Part shown: positions 49,109-57,589 of the stretch, in pieces
Numbering within the stretch: the stretch's first letter is position 1
Layout: each line of letters begins with the position of its first letter
Translations under genes and position numbers: made by a program
Assembly (NCBI GenBank): GCA_024399015.1
Contig: JAKSIC010000018.1
Span: 1-59,807 of the forward strand
DNA from: Fibrobacter sp.
GTDB taxonomy: Bacteria > Fibrobacterota > Fibrobacteria > Fibrobacterales > Fibrobacteraceae
Length of the DNA: 59,807 nucleotides
Reading direction: 5' to 3'
Notes under the pieces: model-generated
Told to the model about the DNA's origin: nothing
Databases searched by the model: none
What the model saw: the letters and a program-made list of their open reading frames with translations, nothing else

Positions 49109-50515
49109 ATGGCATTAAAACCCTATCAAGAACCTAGAAAGCGCATATCCCACGCGGCAAGAATGCGCAACCGCTGTATTGTACTCATCGTATTTGTTGC
49201 AATTTGTTTTGGAATCGGCTCCTGCATTTCCAAATGTGGAGATAACACCGGCTACGCCAAGGCTGAACGAGAATTCGGCCAGGTTTTCGAACCTAAGGAC
49301 TCCCCTACCGAAGCAGACTCTGTCGCACAGGCAACTCCGACTGGAACCGCCTCTGCCGAAAAGAAAACCGCAGAAAAGAAATCCGTCGAGTCCATGAAGT
49401 TGCCCAGGGCCACCGCCGAGGATCTGGAAAACACCCAGGCTACCGTCGCCGCAGCAGTCTCTCCCGAAAATCCGCCCCAACCCGAAGTAATCGACAGCAC
49501 CCACATCAAGAATCAGAAAGATGTGTACATGGCAGAAAAGATCGACAATCTGCTTCGTCGTTTCAAACCGGAAAATTCCATCATTCTCATGGTGGATGCA
49601 AAGACCAACGAGATTCTCGCCTGGGGTGAACGCAAAGACAATGCCGTCCAAAGCAAGCCCGACTACCTGATCCGCAATACATTCCCGGCAGCATCCTTGG
49701 CAAAGACAATCACTATCGCTGCCGCCATGGACAACAACCGCTACGCATTGAACACCCAGATTCCGCTCATCGGTCACGCCCATCACTTGTACAAGAATCA
49801 GCTCCGCGTTCCTGCAAACTATCACGGTCCCACCGTCGACATGCAGGATGCCTACGCCCATTCCTACAACCCGCCTCTGGCCCTCATCGGCATGGACGTT
49901 GGAGCAAGCAAGCTGAAGGATGCTGCACGCAAGCTGGGTTACAACATGAATTTTGGCGCAGGACTTCCGGGACGATCCATTTTCGCCCCGCCTGACACCG
50001 GCTACGGTCTTGCCGAAGCTAGCTGCGGTTTCACCGACGCCACCACACTTTCTCCGTTGCAGGCTGCAGCCCAGGTCCGCGCCATCCTCATGAAGAAACC
50101 GCTGGAAATTCCCTGGTCCCCGAACCTGAAGGGTTACGCCCCTAAGGGCCGCATCGCTCTCGACGTTGGCACCTTCAAGGAAAACACCTACTACGGTCTT
50201 CGTCAGGCAATGATCCGTTCCGTCACCCACGGCACCGCCCGCAAGAACATTTCTACAAAGCACATGGCCCGCAAGAACTACAATGCCCTGACCATCGGCG
50301 GCAAAACCGGTTCTCTTGACGGCAAGGATCCCAAGGGTCGTTACGACTGGTTCATGGGTTTTGCGCAGTCCAAGGATGATCCCAGCAAGGCAATCATCCT
50401 GGTGGTGCTGCAGATTTACGATAATCAAGGTTTAAGACCTCAACCCACTACTCAAGTGGCAGGAATGTTGATAAATTATTGGGCACACCAATACGTGACC
50501 AACAAAAAGAATTAA
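49109..50515 (+). CDS. Penicillin-binding protein transpeptidase
   Basis: A 468-residue protein with a cytoplasmic start, one membrane segment (about residues 22-42), a low-complexity linker (about 50-125) and a transpeptidase domain with SLAK (SxxK, about residue 195), SYN (SxN, about 252) and GGKTGSLDG (KTG, about 410). It should cross-link peptidoglycan. It lacks the N-terminal dimerisation domain of class B PBPs, having a disordered linker instead. It is two bases after orn and about 40 bases before lgt. Confidence 0.88.
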   Translation: MALKPYQEPRKRISHAARMRNRCIVLIVFVAICFGIGSCISKCGDNTGYAKAEREFGQVFEPKDSPTEADSVAQATPTGTASAEKKTAEKKSVESMKLPRATAEDLENTQATVAAAVSPENPPQPEVIDSTHIKNQKDVYMAEKIDNLLRRFKPENSIILMVDAKTNEILAWGERKDNAVQSKPDYLIRNTFPAASLAKTITIAAAMDNNRYALNTQIPLIGHAHHLYKNQLRVPANYHGPTVDMQDAYAHSYNPPLALIGMDVGASKLKDAARKLGYNMNFGAGLPGRSIFAPPDTGYGLAEASCGFTDATTLSPLQAAAQVRAILMKKPLEIPWSPNLKGYAPKGRIALDVGTFKENTYYGLRQAMIRSVTHGTARKNISTKHMARKNYNALTIGGKTGSLDGKDPKGRYDWFMGFAQSKDDPSKAIILVVLQIYDNQGLRPQPTTQVAGMLINYWAHQYVTNKKN

Positions 50516-50516
50516 A

Positions 50517-50545
50517 GGAGATCCCGGCACACGCCTAGGATGACA
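50517..50545. repeat. Dispersed palindrome of the AGGATGACA type before lgt
   Basis: ggagatcccggcac, acgcc, taggatgaca. Weaker arms than the copies at 12310 and 18962. It lies between the PBP stop and the lgt ribosome binding site. Confidence 0.55.
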
Positions 50546-50555
50546 GGAGAATAAA

Positions 50556-51434
50556 ATGGAATTGTCTTGGTGGAATTTAATTCCTACATACTTTGACGGT
50601 ACAGCCATCGAATTGGGAAGTTTTCCCATCCGCTGGTATGGCATCATGTACATCTTCGCTTTTGTCACCGCATACTTTACCATGTGGCGCATCAACAAGA
50701 AAGAGAACATGGGCTATACCAAGGACCAGTTCGACAGCTTGTTCACCTGGATCATCGCCGGCATCATCATTGGCGCTCGCCTCGGCTATGTTTTCTTCTA
50801 CAAGCCCGGTTACTACCTGGCCAACCCCACCGAAATTATCTTGCCCTTGGTCCACGATGCTACGGGATACCATTTCGCAGGTATTGCCGGAATGAGTTAC
50901 CACGGAGGCTTGATCTTGGGAACCATCTTCACCTTCATCGGATTGAAGAAAAACAAGATGGACATTTGGAAAGGTTTGAACCTCTGTTTCCTTGTGGCTC
51001 CCCTCGCCTATACCTGGGGCCGTTGGGGCAACTTTATTAACGGAGAATTGTTCGGCGAAGTCACTACCAGCGCCATCGGCATGTACTTCCCCATGGCTCA
51101 CGACAGCCCCTTGAGCAACCCGATCCTCCACCACCCCAGTCAGCTGTACGAAATGATTTTCGAAGGCATCGTGCTTTTCGCACTTTTGTATAACCTGCGC
51201 CGCATTCCTCTGCTCCGCGACAAGATGCCCTGCCTTTACCTGATGGGTTACGGCATTTTCCGATTCTTCATTGAATTCTTCAGAAAGTCCGACGCTCACT
51301 TGGGACGCAACGACCTGTTCGGCATGAGCCGCGGCCAGACCCTCTGCAGCCTTATGATCCTCGGCGGATTGATTTGGTTGATTGTTTTGATTTACCGTCA
51401 GAACAAAAAACGCAAGGAACAGCCGACCGCCTAA
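50556..51434 (+). CDS. lgt: Prolipoprotein diacylglyceryl transferase
   Basis: A 292-residue inner-membrane enzyme that attaches diacylglycerol to lipobox Cys residues. It has about seven membrane segments and the Lgt signature GRWGNFINGELFGE (about residues 152-165), GMSYHGGLILG (about 112-122) and a late SRGQTLCSLM. The short Lys/Arg tail faces the cytoplasm. It lies behind the PBP gene and ends at a terminator. Confidence 0.95.
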   Translation: MELSWWNLIPTYFDGTAIELGSFPIRWYGIMYIFAFVTAYFTMWRINKKENMGYTKDQFDSLFTWIIAGIIIGARLGYVFFYKPGYYLANPTEIILPLVHDATGYHFAGIAGMSYHGGLILGTIFTFIGLKKNKMDIWKGLNLCFLVAPLAYTWGRWGNFINGELFGEVTTSAIGMYFPMAHDSPLSNPILHHPSQLYEMIFEGIVLFALLYNLRRIPLLRDKMPCLYLMGYGIFRFFIEFFRKSDAHLGRNDLFGMSRGQTLCSLMILGGLIWLIVLIYRQNKKRKEQPTA

Positions 51435-51459
51435 AGTTGGCAAACATTTAAAACAAAAG

Positions 51460-51491
51460 AAGTCGCGGAACAAACCGCGACTTTTCTTTTT
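51460..51491 (+). terminator. Terminator of lgt
   Basis: AAGTCGCGG (51460-51468) pairs with CCGCGACTT (51475-51483), then TTCTTTTT. Confidence 0.85.
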
Positions 51492-51591
51492 AGCTATTGA
51501 AAATCGAAAGTGTGCTTTAGCACCTTTCGACCAGGCTTTTGCGAAGCAAACGCCGGCGGGGAGTCCAGAGGGGCAGTGGCCCCTTTGCTCA

Positions 51592-52920
51592 TTATACGCT
51601 GACGCTGAGTTCGCTCACAGCCAGCGCAGGCACCTGGTAGCTGCTGAACTTATCCTTGTACTCGTTACCTACTTCAACAACATTCTGGATAATGTCAAAG
51701 AAGTTTCCGCTCAAGGTCACGCCATCCACCGGATGCTGGATCACGCCGTTTTCACACCAGAAGCCGTGGGCACCCATGGAGAGTTCACCGCTAATGGCAT
51801 TACATCCGGAGCCGCCTTCCAGGCGCACCACCAGGAGGCACTTGGGGAACAGCTTCAGGAGTTCTGCGGTAGTCATGGTTCCCGGAGGTACCAGCAGATT
51901 GTTGAAACCAGTCACCATCTTGCTACCGAAATCGCGGGCACCGTTACCGGTAGTTTCGCAACCAGCCTTTGCTGCGGTTTCAAGATTGTAGAGAGCGCTA
52001 TTGAAAACGCCATCCTTCACCACGTCCACACGCTTGGCCACGCAACCTTCGGAATCATAGCGAATCTTGTGGGCGAACATGTCACCCTGAGGATCGTTAA
52101 CGATGGAGAACTTTTCACCGGCGATCTTTTCGCCTTCCTTGCCGGCCAAGCGAGACTGTCCCTTCTGCATAGATTCTGCGATAAAGGGGCTGGTGTACAT
52201 TCCAATGATTCTTGCGGAAACACGTTCAGAGAAGACCACAGGAATCTTACCGCCTTCAATCTTCTTCGCACCGAAAAGTTCCGTTGCATATTCAGCAGTC
52301 TTGGAAGCAATTTCATCAATGCTGAATTCGTTCCAGTCACGGCCAGACTTCACAAAGTTGCCCAACTTCTTGATGCCGTCGCGGGAAGCCACAGCACCCG
52401 CACCAGCAGAAGCATAATTAGACTTGCCCTTGTACATCAGGCCAGTGTTGTTTGCAATGACAGAAGATGCAGAACTCATATCTGCGCCCAAGTACGGAAT
52501 GTTTTCGATTTCCTTGGACTTTGCAAAGGTCTGCTTTTCAAGTTCAATGCAGAAATCCTTCATCTGCTGAAGATTCAAGGATTCCAAAGCCGGATTGTAG
52601 TTGGGATAAGTTTCCGGGATTTCCGCAGCGCTAGGCAAAGTGATGTCGATGGATTCCGTCCACTGGGTATGACAAAGGGCGTCCTTCAAAGTCTGCGCGA
52701 TAGCATCCTTTGTCAAACGTTCCGTGTAGGCATAACCCGGATGACCATCCTTGATCACTCGAACACCCAAACCCACAGAATCAGAAATTTCAGTGTTCTG
52801 AACCTGTCCCTGGAAAACAGACAAGCCTTCAGAATGAGAAGTGGTGGCAATTACATCGTACTGTTCAGCCTGGCCCTTGGCCAAGTCGCACATATAGGAT
52901 ACAGCGTCAATAATATTCAT
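51592..52920 (-). CDS. pmbA: TldD/PmbA family protein (PmbA/TldE type)
   Basis: A 442-residue protein of the TldD/PmbA family, which matures small modified peptides or degrades certain unfolded peptides. Family features: GVRVIKDGHPGYAYTERLT (about residues 51-69), a central YLGADMSSASSVIANNTGL, and near the end VRLEGGSGCNAISGELSMGAHGFW. No HExxxH zinc motif is visible, which fits PmbA/TldE rather than catalytic TldD. The start at 52920 (MNIIDAVSY) is chosen because the longer frame reads only through an intergenic repeat. It is one base behind the HTH gene. tldD is not in the window. Confidence 0.9.
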   Translation of the reverse strand: MNIIDAVSYMCDLAKGQAEQYDVIATTSHSEGLSVFQGQVQNTEISDSVGLGVRVIKDGHPGYAYTERLTKDAIAQTLKDALCHTQWTESIDITLPSAAEIPETYPNYNPALESLNLQQMKDFCIELEKQTFAKSKEIENIPYLGADMSSASSVIANNTGLMYKGKSNYASAGAGAVASRDGIKKLGNFVKSGRDWNEFSIDEIASKTAEYATELFGAKKIEGGKIPVVFSERVSARIIGMYTSPFIAESMQKGQSRLAGKEGEKIAGEKFSIVNDPQGDMFAHKIRYDSEGCVAKRVDVVKDGVFNSALYNLETAAKAGCETTGNGARDFGSKMVTGFNNLLVPPGTMTTAELLKLFPKCLLVVRLEGGSGCNAISGELSMGAHGFWCENGVIQHPVDGVTLSGNFFDIIQNVVEVGNEYKDKFSSYQVPALAVSELSVSV

Positions 52921-52921
52921 T

Positions 52922-52965
52922 TTAAGGTTCCAGGTTCGAGGTTCGAGGTTCCTGGTTCGGGGTTT
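52922..52965. repeat. GGTTCGAGG-type repeat forming the end of the HTH gene
   Basis: aaggttccaggttcgaggtt and cgaggttcctggttcgggg. Similar to repeats after hisI and the SUMF1 gene, but here translated. Confidence 0.7.
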
Positions 52966-53206
52966 CCGGAGCCGCAGCACGGCGGGCCTTGCGTTCCAGC
53001 ATGGTCCAATAGGCGGCAGGGCTACCCGTCACAGATTCAAGAGAAGTGGCAAGTTCGCGAGTAATGGGTGTGGATCCTGCAATCAGGGATTCCAAAACTT
53101 CAAGGGAAACACCGATACGACGGGCAAATTCAGCCTTGTCCATCTTGAGCCATTCAATGCCTTCCAAAATAGCCTGACCCGGAGTGGGAGTACCATGTCT
53201 TGCCAT
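52922..53206 (-). CDS. HTH (XRE/HigA-like) protein with repeat-derived tail
   Basis: A 94-residue protein with a helix-turn-helix: MDKAEFARRIGVSLEVLESL (about residues 22-41), then TPITRELATSLESVTGSPAAYW, like the HigA family (E-x-x-x-x-x-P-A-x-x-W). There is no HigB toxin gene next to it. The C-terminus PETPNQEPRTSNLEP is the translation of a GGTTCGAGG-type repeat, so the original end was replaced or extended. It is followed one base later by pmbA, which it may regulate. Confidence 0.75.
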   Translation of the reverse strand: MARHGTPTPGQAILEGIEWLKMDKAEFARRIGVSLEVLESLIAGSTPITRELATSLESVTGSPAAYWTMLERKARRAAAPETPNQEPRTSNLEP

Positions 53207-53223
53207 ACAATCCTCTTACCAAA

Positions 53224-54831
53224 CTAAAATTCTACAGTCTTCCAGCCCTCGGCACCGAAACGCAAATCGCGTTCCACGAATTCCCAAATCAAAAGTTTCT
53301 TGCCTTTGAGAACTCCAGCCTTACGAGCCATCTTTTCACGAACCAAAGTACTTGCACCACCGTCACTAACAATGCTAGCCACAGGGCGTTTCATGTTCTT
53401 TGCAAAATGGGAAATCCAGCCTGCGTTCACCGGAGCGTCGGTCTGGTAAATACGGCTGAAGCTATCCCCAAGAATCAAAATCTTGGACTTGCGGAAATCA
53501 TCCTTGAAGGGTGTGCGTGTGGTGTCATAGACCACGGAGTCCTGAACAGAGGAATCAGCAGGTGCACGGGGTACCACTCGTTCCGTTACAGTCTGCTGGG
53601 AAACCACATGGCCAGTAACCTGCTGGATCTTGAACGTATTGAACTTGTTCAAGCCACTCATTTCACCAATGTCGCCCATACGATCAGCCAAACTATCGAA
53701 AGCAACATAATCCATAGTTTCTGGGCCAAGGTCCACAACACCATCAGCCATCATACGGAGGACCTTTTCATAAATCAGGTCGGCAGCAAGTTCTGCACCA
53801 CGGGGAGTCCAGTGGGTATCGTCATTTAAATAAAGTGCACCCAGGGAATCATCTTCAGCCTTGGCATCCCAAAGAGGCGTATAGAGGTTAACCGTATTGA
53901 AACCAAGCGCAGTCAAAGAGTCTAGAATTCTCTTTCCATGACCAAATTGCGGGCCGACGGCCCCTTTCACCACCGTGCTTAAATCTTTTCCTGTGAGGAC
54001 CTCGGGATAAATGCTAGGCTTACCCGGAACAACCACAACCAAAAGTTCCACATTTTTTTCCTTCAGCTGATCACGGAACTTGGTAATGGCAGAAATCGGA
54101 TTATCCAATTTTGCAGAGCGAACATCCATCGGAGATGCCTGTACAAGAAATTCCACATCCTGACGATAGAACAACCAAGGATCAGAACCTTCTTCCAAAC
54201 CACGATTGGCCAACACCACCTTTTCGCCCGGATCATTCAGCATCTTCCAAACAGCAAGCTGGTATCTGGGTCGTACTGCCAAAACCAAGGCATTTTCGTC
54301 TTCAACCTTCTTTTCAAAGGCTCTTAGATAGCGACTGGTCCAAATGCCATAATGCTTAATGTCGTGGAAAGCCTTCACCAAGGAGATTCCGCTGAATTCG
54401 GCAATGACAGCCTTCAAGGCAGAATCCACAGCCGGGAAAGTTTCCGGTTCGTCTTCCAAGGCGGAAAGCAGAGTATCCGCCTTTTTCAGTAACTTGTAGC
54501 CACTTTCCCCGCTGTCCAGTTCCGCATAAGCATTCACGGTAAGTGCCGCAGATTCCAAATCCGAAAGGGAGCCAATTACCGGTTCCAAAGCATCAGAAGT
54601 TTCCGCACCACCGGCAATCGCCTCCCGTGCTGCAGTCCATCGAGCGGCAAGCGTATCCGCCGCCACAGACAAATCCGCCTGACGCTTAAAGGGCGTATAA
54701 ACCAGGTCCTTGAAAATATCAAGACTACGGAATCGTTTCTCACCCTGCAAGTCCACCACCGTCTGCACCGTAAACGGCAACAACAGCAACAAGGAGAACA
54801 CAACAACAATGACAATATAACGATTCTTCAT
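53224..54831 (-). CDS. AlgX/AlgJ-like SGNH-fold protein
   Basis: A 535-residue protein with one N-terminal membrane segment (MKNRYIVIVVVFSLLLLLPF) and a periplasmic part. The C-terminal half resembles AlgJ/AlgX O-acetyltransferases: LLVVVVPGKPSIYPEVL (about residue 265), NDDTHWTPRGAELAADLI with the catalytic Asp and His (about 335), and LILGDSFSRIY with the Ser (about 455). The N-terminal half is helical and not recognised. It probably acetylates an envelope polysaccharide; an MBOAT partner is not in the window. The start follows a TAAATTTA box by six bases with no ribosome binding site. Confidence 0.75.
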   Translation of the reverse strand: MKNRYIVIVVVFSLLLLLPFTVQTVVDLQGEKRFRSLDIFKDLVYTPFKRQADLSVAADTLAARWTAAREAIAGGAETSDALEPVIGSLSDLESAALTVNAYAELDSGESGYKLLKKADTLLSALEDEPETFPAVDSALKAVIAEFSGISLVKAFHDIKHYGIWTSRYLRAFEKKVEDENALVLAVRPRYQLAVWKMLNDPGEKVVLANRGLEEGSDPWLFYRQDVEFLVQASPMDVRSAKLDNPISAITKFRDQLKEKNVELLVVVVPGKPSIYPEVLTGKDLSTVVKGAVGPQFGHGKRILDSLTALGFNTVNLYTPLWDAKAEDDSLGALYLNDDTHWTPRGAELAADLIYEKVLRMMADGVVDLGPETMDYVAFDSLADRMGDIGEMSGLNKFNTFKIQQVTGHVVSQQTVTERVVPRAPADSSVQDSVVYDTTRTPFKDDFRKSKILILGDSFSRIYQTDAPVNAGWISHFAKNMKRPVASIVSDGGASTLVREKMARKAGVLKGKKLLIWEFVERDLRFGAEGWKTVEF

Positions 54832-54847
54832 ATAATGTAAATTTAAC

Positions 54848-54886
54848 AAAAAACGGACTGCCCAAATGAAATTGAAGGGCAATCCG
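54848..54886 (-). terminator. Terminator of the tRNA gene
   Basis: CGGACTGCCC (54854-54863) pairs with GGGCAATCCG (54877-54886) with one mismatch; the minus strand continues with six T. Confidence 0.8.
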
Positions 54887-54893
54887 CTTTAAA

Positions 54894-54966
54894 TACTCGG
54901 TCCGCGACTCGAACGCGGAGCTACTCCTTAGGAGGGAGTCGTTTTATCCTGTTAAACTAACCAAGC
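54894..54966 (-). tRNA. tRNA-Arg (anticodon CCU)
   Basis: A 73-base cloverleaf on the minus strand: acceptor GCTTGGT with ACCGAGT (two G-U pairs), D stem GTTT/AAAC, anticodon stem ACTCC/GGAGT with loop CTCCTAA (anticodon CCT), T stem CCGCG/CGCGG with loop TTCGAGT, and discriminator A. It reads AGG codons. CCA is not encoded. A terminator follows. Confidence 0.93.
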
Positions 54967-55014
54967 AGCTACTTGGCAACGCCAAAGCGGGCGGAAATAT
55001 AGTAAAAAACAAGC

Positions 55015-57390
55015 TTACCGTCTAGAATGACCACTCATCATAGCCAAAAGTTTGTCGGCAATTTCGCCCCAATGGTCCAGAGCAACCTTTGCAATTGCCG
55101 GATCGTACATGAGGCCGATGTTCTTCTCAATTTCGTTTCTACAGAATTCAAGAGACATGGCGTCACGATAACAACGACGGCTAGTCATTGCATCGATGGA
55201 GTCCGCAATGGCAATCACGCGAGCGCCCAGCGGAATTTCATCGCCAGCAACTCCTTCCGGATAGCCGCGACCATCATAACGTTCATGATGATGGAGCACA
55301 ATCTGCACCATTTCCTGAGTGTAGTTGGACTGCATCAAGATACGGGCGCCTATCACCGGATGCTGCTTAATCACAGCGAATTCTTCGTCGGTGAGCTTAG
55401 AGGGCTTACCAAGAATGGCATCGCTGACGCCCACCTTACCAATATCGTGGAGGATAGCGGCATCGGAAATCAACTGCTGAGTAGATTCAGACAAGCCCAA
55501 GTACTTGGCCAACATTTCAGAAAGTTCCTGCACACGGTCAGAATGGTGAGCCGTGTAGGCGTCCTTGGCTTCTTCAATGGAAATCAAACAAGAAACAAGT
55601 TCTCTCAAATTTTTGTTGTCACCAGTTTCGCGACTTCTATGGGAAGAAACCTTGTCACGGTACATGTTCAAGTCTGCTTCCAGCTTCCAGTCACTGATGG
55701 ACTTGCGAAGGCCGGTATCATTCTTGAGGAAACTTTCGCCCACAGCCATCGAAAGCCTGTACAGGGAGTTCTTGTTATATTCGTCTACGGCCCTGTTCAA
55801 ATTGCAACGAAGCTTGTAAACCTGGTCGCGATTGGACTTCGCCAGCACCACAAACTCATCACCGCCAATGCGGAAGCACTTTCCACATTCACCAAACGAT
55901 GAGGAAATGGCATTGCCGGCGGCAACGATCAAGGCATCCCCTGCCAAGTGGCCAAAGGTATCGTTGGTGTATTTCAGACCGTTCACGTCGATCATCACCA
56001 TGACCCAGTCGGAATTGCCATCTTCTAAGCGGCTAATACGCTTCAGGTATTCATCGAAGGCAAGACGATTTTCCAGGCCAGTCAGAGAATCGGTAGTAGC
56101 AAGGTTCTGCAACTGCTTGTTATAAACTTCAAGCTTGCTGTTGATTTCTTCAAGTTCAAAAGAGGTTTCGCGAATGAAGGTTGCCATTCGGGCTGCAAGC
56201 GGCAACTTAGATTGTCTCATTGCTTGCGCCTCGGGAGCATTTTCCTCAGTCCTACCCTCTCCTTCTCGCATGGCTGCAATGACCAAGGTAATGTTGTGCT
56301 GGTTCAAATGGCTCTTTTCACGAACAAATTCACCATGAGAGAAAAAGCCAGTGCTTTCGGAAACGCCTTTCAAAGGCAAAAGTTCATAAGTCGGTTCGTA
56401 GGAAGACCAGAAAGCCTTACGGGCGGCGCAAGAGAAAATATGCAGGACATCGGGTTTGAATTCCCTGATTTTTTCACCTTCCTGGCGGATGGATTCCACA
56501 ATGGTCTGAGGTTCACCATAGGAAAGTCGTACGATGGATTCAACCTCTATGTCGGAGGACATCGTCAGGGAACCGTCAGGATTACTTGCAGCCGGGGCAC
56601 GCACAATCTGGGTTCCGTTATGTTCATAAAGCATGGGGAAATCCAGGGCGTTGTAAAAGAAGTTTTCGTCGTTACTGATGTTCAGGTACTTGTGGTAAAT
56701 ATCGTAAGCCGGAACACCGCCCAGTTCGTACAAAATATTGCCCGAGGCCTTGGTCACGTGGAAATTTCTGCCGATAGGTTTCCAACCGCTGATCTTCGTA
56801 GATTCAACGAAGAATTCCTCACCGCCGTAGAACATGATGATGAGGCCATGGCGATTAAATCCGCCTACCGAGGAGAACACGCAGGAATTAGAACTTGTAA
56901 TATCCGGAGAACAGACGATACCACCGAACATCTGGATTTCCGGACGGAGGCCTTCCATGCCATCGCAGAACAAGGTTGTCGAAAAGTCATTGATGGTGTA
57001 ATGCATTTCAATGGCCTTCACCCAGGGGTTGCTTTCGGCGTCAGCCACAATGCTTTTGGTAATACGTTCAACGGATGTGGTCTTCAAGTCGTACTGGTAA
57101 ATCTTGAACTTGGAGGAGGACTTTTCAAAAATAGTGGCGGTTACGGAAATTTCCGGGGCAAGTTCACAGTCCGCAATGTTGCCCGCAGTGGAATTACCCA
57201 TCCAGGGAACACCCGGGAAGACCTGTTCGATGGAAGTCCACACTGGTTTCAGAACTTCCTCATCAATAATGGCTGTGTGAATATGGAAAAAAAGAGCGCC
57301 GACACCGTTAGTATCGTACCATGTCTTGAACTCGGACAGTTCTTTCTTAAAACTAGACGGATCGCTAAAAGCGAATACTCTTTTTTTCAT
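55015..57390 (-). CDS. FIST-GGDEF-HD-GYP c-di-GMP turnover sensor
   Basis: A 791-residue cytoplasmic protein with three modules: an N-terminal FIST sensor pair (about residues 1-370; GNSTAGNIADCE, then CAARKAFW and GFFSHGEF), a GGDEF domain (about 425-590; DSLTGLENRLAFDEYL and the intact active site RIGGDEF), and an HD-GYP domain (about 620-770; AILHDIGKVGVSDAIL and HHERYDGRGYPEG). It can in principle both make and break c-di-GMP. FIST domains are thought to sense small ligands such as amino acids. No RxxD inhibitory site is seen before GGDEF. GAGG precedes the start. Confidence 0.93.
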   Translation of the reverse strand: MKKRVFAFSDPSSFKKELSEFKTWYDTNGVGALFFHIHTAIIDEEVLKPVWTSIEQVFPGVPWMGNSTAGNIADCELAPEISVTATIFEKSSSKFKIYQYDLKTTSVERITKSIVADAESNPWVKAIEMHYTINDFSTTLFCDGMEGLRPEIQMFGGIVCSPDITSSNSCVFSSVGGFNRHGLIIMFYGGEEFFVESTKISGWKPIGRNFHVTKASGNILYELGGVPAYDIYHKYLNISNDENFFYNALDFPMLYEHNGTQIVRAPAASNPDGSLTMSSDIEVESIVRLSYGEPQTIVESIRQEGEKIREFKPDVLHIFSCAARKAFWSSYEPTYELLPLKGVSESTGFFSHGEFVREKSHLNQHNITLVIAAMREGEGRTEENAPEAQAMRQSKLPLAARMATFIRETSFELEEINSKLEVYNKQLQNLATTDSLTGLENRLAFDEYLKRISRLEDGNSDWVMVMIDVNGLKYTNDTFGHLAGDALIVAAGNAISSSFGECGKCFRIGGDEFVVLAKSNRDQVYKLRCNLNRAVDEYNKNSLYRLSMAVGESFLKNDTGLRKSISDWKLEADLNMYRDKVSSHRSRETGDNKNLRELVSCLISIEEAKDAYTAHHSDRVQELSEMLAKYLGLSESTQQLISDAAILHDIGKVGVSDAILGKPSKLTDEEFAVIKQHPVIGARILMQSNYTQEMVQIVLHHHERYDGRGYPEGVAGDEIPLGARVIAIADSIDAMTSRRCYRDAMSLEFCRNEIEKNIGLMYDPAIAKVALDHWGEIADKLLAMMSGHSRR

Positions 57391-57589
57391 CCAAAATACC
57401 TCTAAATCGCAAAAGGGCGGGTAAAACGCCCTTTCATTACAATAATCTTACATTTTAATATATACAGATTTTTTTAGAAATCCATTTTTTTTGCAAAAAG
57501 CATGATTTTTTCAAAAAAATTGTGACATTTCTCCACATTTAACCTGACACAAAAGCTATTTTTCGCCCAGAAAATAGGAGGATCATACT

